From contig JAPKXQ010000088.1 in NCBI GenBank assembly GCA_026394765.1, positions 1-42,242 of the forward strand: a DNA stretch of 42,242 nt. Reading direction: 5' to 3'. Under the pieces are notes generated by a model, which did not search any database, had not been told where the DNA came from, and saw nothing but the letters and a program-made list of their open reading frames with translations. Position numbers and translations under genes: made by a program. Positions 7,830 to 17,760 of this stretch are shown here, piece after piece (the first letter of the stretch is position 1; every line of letters begins with the position of its first letter). The DNA comes from Methanomicrobiales archaeon (GTDB lineage: Archaea > Halobacteriota > Methanomicrobia > Methanomicrobiales > Methanospirillaceae).

Positions 7830-10800
7830 CTACCTAAGCTTGAGAAAACCCATCCCAGGGAAAAGTTCTATGGTCTTTTCGGCACTGGACTGGGGGGAGC
7901 CTGATCCTGATGCACTTCCTATCACCTGGTCCCTTATCTGCTGCTGCTGGAGGGATGTCTGACCCGGGGCTGTGGAGTCACCAGAGTACTGGAGGTAGAC
8001 CTTCTGGAATGTCTTTGTGTTGGACCCCCCATACCCTCCGATCTTTTTCAGGATGATACCATCCATGTTCCGGATCACTGGCCACTTCACGCAGAACGTC
8101 CCGGTCCATGTCTCGTACCCCTCTTTTTCGAGGGTTAAGGTGTGGCAGCCTTCAGGGACCCCGAAGAGGTACTTGCCATCGGTTTCGCCGTAGCTGACAC
8201 CATCAATAGAGATCTTTGCGCCTGATGGGACGGTGCGGAGGAGGAGCGCTGCTTGAGTCCCAATAACCGTAAAGGGTGGGGAATCTGTGTTATACTTCCC
8301 ATCCGGGTTGGTGACTCTGATGAACCAGAACCCGCTTGCGGCATTGGTGAGGTCAAACGTGCAGGTGAGGTAAGTCGGGTCATGCACGATGACGTTAGTT
8401 CCAGGTATGTCAGTCTGGTCGTACCTGGTCAGATGGACCGTAACATCCCCTTCAGTTGCAAAGTTCTCACCCCATACCATCATATCCACCGTGGTCTGTA
8501 TGTTTGCGGCAGTCGGTAAGATACTGGTCACCACGGGTGAGCAGGTATCGGTTGTCGCAGTACTGTTCACCCAGGTCTGGTTTATCCGTCCATTCGTTCC
8601 TACGGTGTGGGTGCTGATCGTATGGGTTGATGAACACGCTAGTCCTGATGCTGTATAAGCCTCTGCCCCTTTGGTCACGTTCTCCTTAAAGACACCGTCC
8701 AGGTAGACCATCACTTTTGAAAACCCTGAGTTTACAGGGTCATTCCATTCCCAGGTGAGGGTGTTCTCCTGGATGGAGGTCGTCTGAAGGTTGGTGATGC
8801 TTGCAGGGGAGGGGACTGGTTGTTCAGGCGCAGTCCTCGCTATGTATGTAGCGTTCGCGCTCATGCCCCCATACTCATACACTGCCTGGACTGTTAGCGC
8901 ATAGTTGGTATCGGGTGTCAGGTTGGGGGTACGATAGATCTCAACCCCGGCGAGCACGATGCCCTTGAGCACCCCATTGAGGAATACGCTTACGTGGGTG
9001 AACCCTGATTGTGTCGGGTCAGTCCAGGTCCAATTGATAGACTCCGGGAGATATGTGGTGTTGCGGAGGTTTGTAACTGGGTCAAAAACACCAGGTGCGG
9101 TCATCGCAGTGTGGGTGACCCAAGTCTGATTGACCAGGCCCGTGGTCCCAACGGTATGTGTACTGATGGTATGCTGTGTGGATGGGAGTAGTGCAGAGGC
9201 AATGTAGGTCTGGGTACCTTTGGTCACGTTTTCCTTGAAAACACCGTCTAAATACACCATGACCTTATCGAAATCTGCTGACGAAGGATCTGCCCAGGCC
9301 CAGGCGATCGAGGTCTGCTGGTATGTGGTGTTGTGGAGGTTGGTGACACTCGCTGGGGAAACGGGTGGAATAGGTGCTGTCATCGCAGTGTGGGTGACCC
9401 AAGTCTGATTGACCAGGCCCGTGGTCCCAACGGTATGTGTACTGATGGTATGCTGTGTGGATGGGAGTAGTGCAGAGGCAATGTAGGTCTGGGTACCTTT
9501 AGTCACGTTTTCCTTGAACACGCCATCTAAAAACACCATGACCTTATCGAAATCTGCCGATGAAGGATCTGACCATGCCCAGGTGATCGAGGTCTGCTGG
9601 TATGTGGTGTTGTGGAGGTTGGTGACACTCGCCGGGGGAACGGGTGGAATAGGTGCTGTCATCGCAGTGTGGGTGACTTTCTCACTCATCACACCGCCCA
9701 AGTACACTGCCTGGGCAGAGAGGGTGTAGTAGGTAGACGGGGTCAGATTTCCAGAGATGTATGTCATCTCACCCTTTGCAACTGATTCCTTGAACTCGTC
9801 GTCAAGGTATACGTCAACAGACTGGAAATCTGAGCCTGTCGGATCAGTCCAGTTCCAGGTTATAGAGTAAGGTAGGTAGGTTGTATTGGTGAGGCTTGTG
9901 ACCGGGGGCCACTCATTCCCAACGATTTTTACCTCCCGCTGGTCGATAGCGACGACATCATAACCGCTGTTCAGGCCAAGGGCGTAGAGGTAGTACTCTC
10001 CCTCCAGGAGGCCATTCAAGAACGTTTGATTGACGACGACGACGTTCCCTGATGAATTATGGTCCGCTGCGCCATAACCAGGAGTGATAATGATGTCTCC
10101 AACTGAGAGTGGAGGTGTTGAGTCACCCACCTGGGTAATGTTGTAATTAAACGGCTCTCCTTGCCCCACATCGTTTTTGAGCGCCTCGATCAGCAGCGTT
10201 ATTACCGGAGTCCCGGGGGTAATGATCGTGTCCCAGCGATCTTGAGCGTTTTTAAGGAGATGGTTGAGGTCTATGTCCATCCTGACGTCGTACTCTACAT
10301 CATCGTTCTTGATGAGGATGTAGCCTATACTCTTGATAGCACCGGAGTTTGTGAACGAAACGCCAAGGTCGTGTGGTGATTCCTTGTTGTATGTATAGAC
10401 ATCAGGTGCTGGAGTACCATTGATGGTTATATGGGATTCGCCTTCAAGGATCACCACGGGCATTAGAGAGCACGCAGTAATCGTCTTGAACTCCTTTTTG
10501 TAATTAAACGCATTGAGGAAGTAGAGCCCTTGAATTGGGGCACTGGGCCCTGGAGAGAGCCCCTGCGCATTTAACTGGCTCACATCATAGGACTCGAGGT
10601 TATAGTTGAGGTCCTGATAGAGTAAACTCCAGTTGCTCATGTATTCTGTTTTGAAGGCGATAATCCCAGAGATCGTAGTGGTATTGGTCGCAAGTTCGAT
10701 AGCGATTATCGCAGGATCATATTTAGGCGAAGTGCCCTGGGTATAGAGGTAAGCTATCTGGGAGAAGCTTGCAGGGTCTTCCATATTGCCCCTTGCGAGC

Positions 10801-11318
10801 GAGAGGTTCGCTTTCTCTCCAACGATCATCCCTACTTCGCCTGGTACCTCAGTCGAAAATGAGGGGACATTGAGCTTGGTGTAGACGTTATACTCCTGAA
10901 GATCGAAAATATCGAGAGTACTATCAGCGGGTCCGATCCACTCGAGGCTGTTTCCATTATCCTCGTATGAAGTTGTCGTAAAAACCCGCCTTAAGTTTCT
11001 GAACTGGGGAAGTTTGATACTTTTCAGGTCACTCCAGTCCCCTGACGTGCTCTCGAGCACTGTCGAGGTACGTGAGAGGTTGAAGATGTCGATCATATCG
11101 ACCTTGTCAAATGTTATCCCCTTCACATTCTGGGTTTTGTTAAGTGTGAGACGGAGATAGGGATCAGCAGCTGACACCGTCCCGACGAGGATAAAGAGTG
11201 CAATCGCAGCGATGAGAATGCAGCTGATTGACTTTTTCTTCGGCCACTCCTGCTGGAATCCTCGCTCGCTTACCCTGCAGACTCCACCATGCACTAAGCT
11301 CCTAGGGATTTTTATCAT
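7830..11318 (-). CDS. Large secreted surface protein with Fn3-like repeats, IPT/TIG-like and PEGA domains
   Basis: 1162 residues. A positively charged stretch is followed by a signal sequence (ISCILIAAIALFILVG) ending near AADPY. Residues about 40-470 form an extracellular region I do not recognise, rich in NxT/NxS sequons. From about 473 come five Fn3-like repeats of about 90 residues (starting near 473, 562, 654, 746 and 839), marked by a TNL.NTTY...W.W.DP...F..V.V.LDG pattern. The second and third differ at only four of 93 residues. An IPT/TIG-like unit (near 928) and a PEGA domain (near 1019, VPSGAKISIDG...GCHTLTLEKEGYE) follow. No C-terminal membrane anchor is visible; the tail is Gln/Ser rich. 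ATG 11318 is chosen because AGGTGG lies eight bases upstream; an in-frame start at 11357 is less likely. A cell-surface binding or adhesion role is an inference. Confidence 0.8.
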   Translation of the reverse strand: MIKIPRSLVHGGVCRVSERGFQQEWPKKKSISCILIAAIALFILVGTVSAADPYLRLTLNKTQNVKGITFDKVDMIDIFNLSRTSTVLESTSGDWSDLKSIKLPQFRNLRRVFTTTSYEDNGNSLEWIGPADSTLDIFDLQEYNVYTKLNVPSFSTEVPGEVGMIVGEKANLSLARGNMEDPASFSQIAYLYTQGTSPKYDPAIIAIELATNTTTISGIIAFKTEYMSNWSLLYQDLNYNLESYDVSQLNAQGLSPGPSAPIQGLYFLNAFNYKKEFKTITACSLMPVVILEGESHITINGTPAPDVYTYNKESPHDLGVSFTNSGAIKSIGYILIKNDDVEYDVRMDIDLNHLLKNAQDRWDTIITPGTPVITLLIEALKNDVGQGEPFNYNITQVGDSTPPLSVGDIIITPGYGAADHNSSGNVVVVNQTFLNGLLEGEYYLYALGLNSGYDVVAIDQREVKIVGNEWPPVTSLTNTTYLPYSITWNWTDPTGSDFQSVDVYLDDEFKESVAKGEMTYISGNLTPSTYYTLSAQAVYLGGVMSEKVTHTAMTAPIPPVPPASVTNLHNTTYQQTSITWAWSDPSSADFDKVMVFLDGVFKENVTKGTQTYIASALLPSTQHTISTHTVGTTGLVNQTWVTHTAMTAPIPPVSPASVTNLHNTTYQQTSIAWAWADPSSADFDKVMVYLDGVFKENVTKGTQTYIASALLPSTQHTISTHTVGTTGLVNQTWVTHTAMTAPGVFDPVTNLRNTTYLPESINWTWTDPTQSGFTHVSVFLNGVLKGIVLAGVEIYRTPNLTPDTNYALTVQAVYEYGGMSANATYIARTAPEQPVPSPASITNLQTTSIQENTLTWEWNDPVNSGFSKVMVYLDGVFKENVTKGAEAYTASGLACSSTHTISTHTVGTNGRINQTWVNSTATTDTCSPVVTSILPTAANIQTTVDMMVWGENFATEGDVTVHLTRYDQTDIPGTNVIVHDPTYLTCTFDLTNAASGFWFIRVTNPDGKYNTDSPPFTVIGTQAALLLRTVPSGAKISIDGVSYGETDGKYLFGVPEGCHTLTLEKEGYETWTGTFCVKWPVIRNMDGIILKKIGGYGGSNTKTFQKVYLQYSGDSTAPGQTSLQQQQIRDQVIGSASGSGSPQSSAEKTIELFPGMGFLKLR
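9105..9662 (-). repeat. Two tandem 279-bp near-identical repeat units
   Basis: Units 9384-9662 and 9105-9383 are adjacent, in phase (93 codons each) and nearly identical in DNA as well as protein; the encoded units differ at four residues (P/S, T/A, S/A, F/Y). The neighbouring Fn3-like repeats of the same protein are far more diverged. This indicates a recent in-frame duplication or gene conversion within the surface protein gene. Confidence 0.9.
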
Positions 11319-11360
11319 TATCACGCCACCTTGAATGATATAGTGGGGATTAGACACGGC

Positions 11361-11385
11361 AGAATATAAAAGTTTTTATAGTTGT
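11361..11385 (-). promoter_or_regulatory. TATA-box region of the surface protein gene (possibly bidirectional)
   Basis: The minus strand reads ACTATAAAAACTTTTATA here, a good archaeal TATA box about 45-60 nt before ATG 11318. The core (TATAAAAGTTTTTATA on the plus strand) is nearly palindromic, so it could also bind TBP for leftward or rightward transcription. Confidence 0.6.
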
Positions 11386-11437
11386 GAGCGATCTCGACAT
11401 ATCATGACAACTCAGGCTTTTCACCATGAGTGGAAGC

Positions 11438-11452
11438 ATTACTTATTTTTTA
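11438..11452 (+). promoter_or_regulatory. Putative TATA box of the HTH-PAS sensor gene
   Basis: ATTACTTATTTTTTAC lies about 25-30 nt before ATG 11474, which lacks a clear ribosome site. The spacing suggests a leaderless or nearly leaderless transcript. Confidence 0.4.
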
Positions 11453-11473
11453 CAGATCATGGTCTGATGATCG

Positions 11474-14400
11474 ATGGAGCATGACCCGGGGAAGGTGAGA
11501 GCGGTCCTCGCCCTCCTGGAAGATCACCCCGGGGGTCTGAACATTACCGCAATTGCGCGAAACGTCGGAATCAACCGAAATTCCCTAGCTAAGTACCTCG
11601 ATATCCTTATTCGAGACGGGCGCCTCGAAGAACAGGGATTTGGGAAGTCAAGAGTCTTTTTTAAGGCTCATAGGCTGCCCTTTTTCAGAAATTATAGGTG
11701 TGCTCCCCGACCCGGTCATTATCCTTAACAGGGGCTATATGATGGTCCAGGCCAATGATGCGTCCCTGGAGTTATTCGGAATATCACGAGAGGCACTGGT
11801 GGGCCATTCTCCTTGGCAGACTCTCCCGCGCCTGGAAGATCTCATACCGCGCGGATTGCTGATTGCTGCGCTCGCAGTTCAAGCCAGTACCAAGATGAAA
11901 GGACGGTCTAGGTGCGAGGAGATGAGCGCAGGATCAGGGTCCGGGCTTTTAGCGTCGTCCTAGAAGGAGGTACTGCCGGGACAGTGATAACTCTTCAGGA
12001 TAAGACCGGAGAATGGAGGGCCCTCCAGGCCCTTGCAAAGAGTGAGGAGCACCACAGTTCCCACTTTGAGGGCCGGAATGAGGTGGTATGCCACCTCTCT
12101 CATGACTATTCCCTCACATTTCTCAATACGATATGGTTGCAGGCCCTTGGATACGCCCGTGATGATTCCATCGGGAGATCGTTCCTTGAATACATCGGAA
12201 CTGATCAGCGCACCAAGTTCATCGATGCAGTCAGTACCCTCACCAATGGTGAGGTGCGCACCTGCACGCTCCCCATGTCGCACGCGGATGGGTCCATTCG
12301 GGTGCTCTCATGGACGATTCGGTTGATGCCCGGGGGTTTTATGATGCCCGGTAAGTACCAGGCGGTTGGAAGGGTCATAACAGATACGCGGGAAGAGACG
12401 GACTGCAACACCCGCTATAGTCAGAAGATAGGCCTTCTCGCACGCCTGTGTGCCGCATTTCTGGAAGTTACGCAGCCCGCTGAGGTGTATCAGATGATCG
12501 CAGACCATATCAGGGCCCTTCTTCCCGCTGCTAGAGCAGTGCTGGTCTGCACCAGTAGTGCTGGGGAAACAAAATTAGAGCTCATAGCATATGCTGGTGA
12601 CCTACCCAGGGACCGCTTGTGTTTCCTTATCGACGAGGGAACGGTCGCGGTAAATTCTGCTGGCACCCTCTCCTTCCTTCATGACCTGTCAGAGACAAGA
12701 ATTGCACGGGTCAACCAGGCCGAACTCGAAGCGTTCGTAATGGGTGAGCTCCCCCTTAAGGCAAAGGACGATGTAATTGGGCTACTACAAGAGTTTCGTA
12801 CTGGGGAGAGCTACTGCCTCCTACTCATGCAGGACCAGGACTCAGTGACCTTTGCAGTGGTCCTCCTCTCCAGGGGGTGTCATCTCTTTGAGGACCCCAA
12901 TCTCCTCCTGACCTACATCACTTCTGCTGCGGTTGCCCTTGCGTATGCTAATACCACATCACTGGTTGCAGAGATCGATGCAAAGGTGAGGTTAATGTGC
13001 GAAACTGTTCCCCAACCCATCGCAGTTATCGCGCCGGATAGGAAGTACCATTACCTCAACCAAGCATTTACTGCGCTCTTTGGGTACACCCTCGATGACA
13101 TTTCGGATGAAAGACATGGGTCCGAACTGGCGTTTTTGGACCCTTCGCTCGGTCGACGGCCAGACAAGTCCTGGGTGTTAGACCCTTCCATCTCCTGGGC
13201 CGGGGAGGAACAGCCCCATACATTGGAAGTGCAGTGCAAGAATGCTATGAAAAAGTCAGTCATGGTTCGTTCCATCACCTTCCCTGACAGGTACCAATAC
13301 CTCATCTTCACCAACCTGAGCGATGCCAGTGAAGCAGGGGAGGTACGGAGTCATCTCGCTGCGATCTTTCGTTCCTCCCATGATGGGATCATTGGAACTA
13401 CAAAGGAGGGAGTTGTGATGCGCTGGAACCCTGCAGCTGAGGAGATCTATGGCTACACCGCCGAGGAAGCCGTCGGTCGGCACATATCCTTCCTGGCCCC
13501 TTCGCACCTCATCCACGAGGTGCATGAGATCCTTGAAAAGATCAGAAATGGGAAGAAAATCGAGGAGTATGAGACCCAGAGGGTCCGAAAAGACGGTCGA
13601 TCGGTCCAGGTCCTGGTGAGTATCTCCCCAACCCGGGACCGGGGAGGAAGCGTTGTTGGGGCCACTATGTTCATCCGGGAACTTCCATTCTGCCAGTCGG
13701 GTCTTGAGGCCCCCACACTCACCCATTTGCTGCACTCGCCCACGAAGAGGAAATAGGGGCCTGTATTGCAGGAGGCGGCCTGGAGGGACGGGTCTTGTGG
13801 GTCAATGATCACCTCGTTCGGCTGGTGGGTGCACCGGGCGCGGCCGACCTTATGGGCAGACGAATTGAGGATATTTTTGAGGGAGATGGTGCGTATCGCT
13901 CACTCTATAGCGATCTCACTTTGTATGGTATCGCGATTGGAAGGGTCGTCTCACTCCGCCATAGCGGTTCTCCTGGGGTGGTGGTATCGATGCTCCCCAG
14001 GTTCAACTCCCAGGGGGGCCTGGACCAGGTCTTTCTCGTCCTGCGACCTCTTAAGGGGGCAGAGACCTGGGAAGGTGTTGCGCGAACGAGGGCCCTCGAT
14101 GATATTGCCATTCTCGTGGAGGCGTCCCCTGACCCTTCATACCTCGTTGACCGCCACCACCGGGTCCTCGCCTGGAACCTCCCGATGGCAAACTTCTCAG
14201 GTGTCGAGAGGGACCTGGTGATAGGGACGTCCCGGCACCGTCAGGCCCTCGTGCTCCCTTATTTTTTACTCCCTCCCCTCACCGACCTTGCCGGGCTATC
14301 GGAGAGTGCACTCATCCTCCGTTGCCCCAGGTGCCGACGGGCTGGGAGGCACACCCTTGCCGAAATTGCCGCACCGGGCCGCTATGGCGGGAGGGCGGGA

Positions 14401-14957
14401 GTCCTCCTGGCCAGTGCATCACCAGTCATAAAGGCAGAAGGAAAGACCGTGGCAGTACTGGGGTCGGTCCGTGAAATATCCCGCTGGATCGAAGGCACAA
14501 ATCCGAGTGTGAGGGTTCAGGAGTCTGACTTGGATGATGCGAGTGCCCTTACCGCTTCTACATCGCTGGTACATTCACTCTACCGCAACCCTGACAGGGC
14601 TGCCACATCCACTCTCCAGTCAGGTGCATTGGGACTGATTCGAAACCCTCTTCTCATACTCGATGAGAGAGGCTGGGTTATCGATGCCAACCAGGCCTAT
14701 TGCGAACTTACAGGTTCAGACTGCGGAGTTCTCCAGCAAAGGGGGAGCTTCCTCTCCTGTGTGGCGCCAGAAGACCGGCGTTCCCTCGCCGGGGCCCTGC
14801 AGGACGAGGAGCATGGAAAGTCGTTCCGCATCAAGGTCCTCACGTCATCAGGGCGTCGTCCTGGTCTCCTCTGTCTCTCCCCTGTATCAAGGAAAGAGGG
14901 TGGACAAGGGGGTTTTTTGCCATCTTTCTCGAAGACCTTCCTACAGGAAGGCAGTGA
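11474..14957 (+). pseudogene. HTH-multi-PAS sensor/regulator gene broken by four single-base frame changes
   Basis: Translated across frames this is one protein of about 1160 residues. It starts with a winged-helix segment (LNITAIARNVGINRNSLAKYLDILIRDGRL), then a PAS domain (LPDPVIILNRGYMMVQANDASLELFG), further PAS domains (for example MRWNPAAEEIYGYTAEEAVGRHI), a GAF-like stretch near 12430-12960, and two more PAS-like units to the end. HTH-PAS proteins of this layout are common regulators in Methanomicrobiales. The frame changes are: one extra T in the T5 run 11681-11685; one base missing near 11907-11918; one C missing in the C5 run 13710-13714; one T missing in the T6 run 14913-14918. After the last repair the protein ends GGFFAIFLEDLPTGRQ at 14957, a normal PAS ending; without it the frame runs to 14979. 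The longest intact pieces are 11912-13756 and 13795-14979. Either the gene is decaying or the assembly has homopolymer errors; protein similarity on both sides of every break is intact. Confidence 0.75.
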
Positions 14958-15031
14958 CGCCTGGGTCCGGGGGCGATGAGGCTTCATTGGGGAGGCAATA
15001 TCGATATCTCCTCCCACAGTGAACAGGTGGT

Positions 15032-16003
15032 ATGATGCAACACTTCCGCGGATGTTACCTGGCTTTCGTCCTCCTTGCGGTGACGTTAGGGGGAGCTGCC
15101 TCTGCACAGACTGTGAATATCAGTCCTGACCAGATAAGTGGGGGCGGTCCGGTCTCAATCACTGTTTCCGGCCTTGCCGACAATATGACCTTCTCCCTCG
15201 CGATCGAGGGGACCTTCCCAGTCAGTCCCGGGGCAGAATTTTCCTTCATCATGCGTGACCTTGTTCTCCCTTTCACCCTGGAAGAAGGGACCATGACTGC
15301 GACACTCTCAAATACTCAGTCCAATCTTCTCGAGGTCCAGAAAGGGGAGACCACTGTGCGTAAGGTCGGTGCTTCGAAGAATGGAACATTTACCACCGAG
15401 AACCAGGGCACCCTCCCGAGTGGGACCTATGACACTATCACCATCGGGGGAACGGCACTCCCGGGTGCCAGTTTGGTCGGGGCGTCTGTCCGAATGCATG
15501 GGAGAAAAGTTGGGCCCAATGATGCAGTGATCACCTTCTCACCCGGCGGGGTCAATTCCGGTACAGTCGATGTCTCGGTTGCGATCGGGGACCAAACAGT
15601 GCTGCAACGAGTCTACCAGCTCGGAGTGAGTGTCACTCCCTCCGGGGGTTCAGGGGGAGGGGTATCGTACTCTGATGGAGGAAGTAACGGCGGAGGAGGT
15701 AGCGGAGGTGGGAGTAGTGGGGGTGTCAGCATTGTGGCATCACCTGTAACGAGACCAGTGAACCTCGAGAATGGGACAAGTACCGTTGTGACGACGAAGA
15801 ACGAGTCTCCTACAGCGTCACCGGTCTCTTCTCCGCAGACCGAACTGACCAGACCTGCAACCACCCAGGAGAGGCCTGCGCAGGGGACTACCCCAGGGGA
15901 ACAGAGTACCTCCCCGCCTCCCACCAGAGCAGGGATGCTGCCCGGAGTGCTCCTCGCAGCACTCGTAACTCTAACCCTGGTAATGGCCCGTAAGAGGTCC
16001 TGA
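15032..16003 (+). CDS. Secreted protein with Gly/Ser and Thr/Pro linkers and C-terminal membrane anchor
   Basis: 323 residues. It has an N-terminal signal peptide (YLAFVLLAVTLGGAASAQ, cleavage after about residue 26) and a beta-rich extracellular domain of about 180 residues beginning TVNISPDQISGGGPVSITVSGL. A low-complexity linker follows (Gly/Ser, then Ser/Thr/Pro, about residues 205-295), and the protein ends with one hydrophobic helix and a basic tail (GVLLAALVTLTLVMARKRS). That layout is typical of archaeal cell-surface proteins, possibly O-glycosylated in the linker; no archaeosortase PGF motif is seen. GGTGG lies just before the double ATG 15032/15035. No domain family was recognised. 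It lies upstream of a DUF1616 gene and opposite a MoxR operon that may act on such proteins. Confidence 0.7.
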   Translation: MMQHFRGCYLAFVLLAVTLGGAASAQTVNISPDQISGGGPVSITVSGLADNMTFSLAIEGTFPVSPGAEFSFIMRDLVLPFTLEEGTMTATLSNTQSNLLEVQKGETTVRKVGASKNGTFTTENQGTLPSGTYDTITIGGTALPGASLVGASVRMHGRKVGPNDAVITFSPGGVNSGTVDVSVAIGDQTVLQRVYQLGVSVTPSGGSGGGVSYSDGGSNGGGGSGGGSSGGVSIVASPVTRPVNLENGTSTVVTTKNESPTASPVSSPQTELTRPATTQERPAQGTTPGEQSTSPPPTRAGMLPGVLLAALVTLTLVMARKRS

Positions 16004-16142
16004 TACGGCGTCTATCCCCGCATATCAGGGGGATACCCTCGACCTCCTCATCGATTCCTTCAGCCCCGGGCAGGTCGGGACCGATATCAGGCTGATCCTC
16101 GTCTGGCTCCCCCTCACCCTCGGAGCGATCTATCTCCCGGTA

Positions 16143-17000
16143 GTGAACGAGACGCCGCTAAGGGTAGTCTTTGCTCTCCCTGTCGTCCTCTTCATCCCGG
16201 GCTATGTACTGATTGCTGCTCTCTTCCCGGGTTCTACCGAGATAGACTCCATAGAGCGAATAGCCCTCTCATTTGGCCTTTCAATCGCAGTCGTACCTCT
16301 GATCGGCCTCGCACTCAACTATACCCCCTTTGGGATCCGTCTGGATCCGATCGTCCTCTCGCTCACCATCTTCACCCTCGGAATGGTACTCGCCACCCAG
16401 GTGCGACGGGCCCGCGTCCCGCCAGGGGAGCGGTTTGTATTCTCTCCTGGTCCTACCATAACTGCTGTTAGGGACGAGTTCTTTTCAACCAGAGCGTCGC
16501 GTCTTGACCGCGCGCTCAGTCTTATACTTATGGTGGCGATAGTGGCTGCGGTGGCGACCACGGTCTATGTCGTCGTGGTCCCAAAGGAGGGTGAGAAGTT
16601 CACTGAGTTCTATATCCTCGGGCGGGAGGGTATGGCAGCTGAATATCCTACAGACTTGACCCTTGGAAAGCCGGACCAGATTATCATTGGGATCGGGAAC
16701 CACGAGTACCGCAATGTCACCTACACGGTAGAAATCCTTCTCCTGAACATCACCGAGAGTGAGACCACGAATACATCAGAGTTTCATAGGATGGAACTCC
16801 TCGACAGTTTCTCTGCAACGGTGGCCCATAACACTACATTTCAGGAACAACGCTCGATCGTGGTGAACAGCACAGACTTTAATCAGATAAAGTTCCTCCT
16901 CTACAACACCACCGCTCCCCCCGATGACCTCCCAGTAGAAGAACGGATCAGACAGAGCTACCGGGACCTACATCTATGGGTGAAGGTACACCCCCTTTGA
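16143..17000 (+). CDS. DUF1616 membrane protein (N terminus unclear)
   Basis: 285 residues from GTG 16143. It begins inside a membrane segment (LRVVFALPVVLFIPGYVLIAALFPG), continues with helices near residues 41-58 and 75-85 and a further one near 125-145, then has an extracytoplasmic beta-rich domain (GKPDQIIIGIGNHEYRNVTYTVEILL). These are the marks of the DUF1616 family, which has no known function and often neighbours surface-layer or polysaccharide genes. The same frame is open back to 15984 and encodes a family-like first helix (LILVWLPLTLGAIYLPVVNETP), but no ATG, GTG or TTG precedes it there. The true start is therefore either non-canonical or obscured by a single-base change. The 3' end overlaps the convergent minus-strand gene by 53 bp. 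Confidence 0.75.
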   Translation: MNETPLRVVFALPVVLFIPGYVLIAALFPGSTEIDSIERIALSFGLSIAVVPLIGLALNYTPFGIRLDPIVLSLTIFTLGMVLATQVRRARVPPGERFVFSPGPTITAVRDEFFSTRASRLDRALSLILMVAIVAAVATTVYVVVVPKEGEKFTEFYILGREGMAAEYPTDLTLGKPDQIIIGIGNHEYRNVTYTVEILLLNITESETTNTSEFHRMELLDSFSATVAHNTTFQEQRSIVVNSTDFNQIKFLLYNTTAPPDDLPVEERIRQSYRDLHLWVKVHPL

Positions 17001-17760
17001 TTGGAGTGAGGAACAAGGTTAGGTCACGGCCCCGTTTTGGGACCGATGTCCGGACCACCTGAACCGGTGCTGCCATACACCGGGCTGTGAGGGTTGCAAG
17101 GAGACTGCATACCGGGCACGGGTACATAGTGCAGCACTTGGGAGACTCTGCCTGCACCACGCGACAACCTGCGATCAGGCGATACCCCCTGACATTTAGG
17201 AGAATTGAGTCCCCAGTGATGGTGACGTCCACGCCATCAGCCACCTCGAGGACCTCTACGAGTACCTCCCGGGCTACCTCTCCGAGCCGTGCAATCTCAC
17301 CTGGCACAGTGAGGGAGTGGTCTGTTGTAAGGTGTTCCAGGAGTGGTGCCGCAGAGGAAACGACCCTGAATGCACACCCTGAGTCGTCTGCAACGACCAG
17401 GTTATCCCCAACAAATGTTGAGGGAAGCGTCTCCTGGACAGGTATAAACTGGGTAACTCCCTCAGCGCCCCAGGGAATGAACACTGCATCTCCCGAAAGA
17501 CCAAGGTCGCTACATATGCGGGAGACTGCAATTGTTCCCCCTGGCGCAAGGAGCGCAGCATGACCCACCTGTGGTCCCCGTTCACTGGAGAGGGTGAGAG
17601 AGAAGACCCCTGCAATGAACGAGGCAACGCCGCAGAGATAAAGAGTCGCACTCGTTAAGTCTCTCCGGTCGGTCATTGTAGCGACTGATAGGAGTCCGAC
17701 AGCAGCAAGCACGAGGACGAATCCTGCGCGGTAATAGGGGTCAGTGAAGACTCTTCTCAT
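16948..17760 (-). CDS. Last gene of the MoxR operon: membrane-anchored protein of unknown function
   Basis: 270 residues, family not recognised. Two N-terminal hydrophobic helices (residues about 12-28 and 38-56) are followed by a roughly 200-residue soluble domain. Visible in it are a segment VFIPWGAEGVTQFIPV, a second half VADGVDVTITGDSILLNVRGYRL, and a cysteine cluster CCTMYPCPVCSLLATLTARC (residues about 210-230). The paired Cys could bind a metal or form disulfides. ATG 17760 overlaps the stop of the gene before it (ATGA), so translation is probably coupled. The C-terminal end overlaps the convergent DUF1616 gene by 53 bp. Its place at the end of a MoxR/DUF58/DUF4129 set suggests a role in the same envelope process. 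Confidence 0.65.
   Translation of the reverse strand: MRRVFTDPYYRAGFVLVLAAVGLLSVATMTDRRDLTSATLYLCGVASFIAGVFSLTLSSERGPQVGHAALLAPGGTIAVSRICSDLGLSGDAVFIPWGAEGVTQFIPVQETLPSTFVGDNLVVADDSGCAFRVVSSAAPLLEHLTTDHSLTVPGEIARLGEVAREVLVEVLEVADGVDVTITGDSILLNVRGYRLIAGCRVVQAESPKCCTMYPCPVCSLLATLTARCMAAPVQVVRTSVPKRGRDLTLFLTPIKGGVPSPIDVGPGSSV

Noticed and set aside
9105-9662. Possible CRISPR-like direct repeats
   Set aside because: The units are 279 bp, in frame and coding; there are no spacers.
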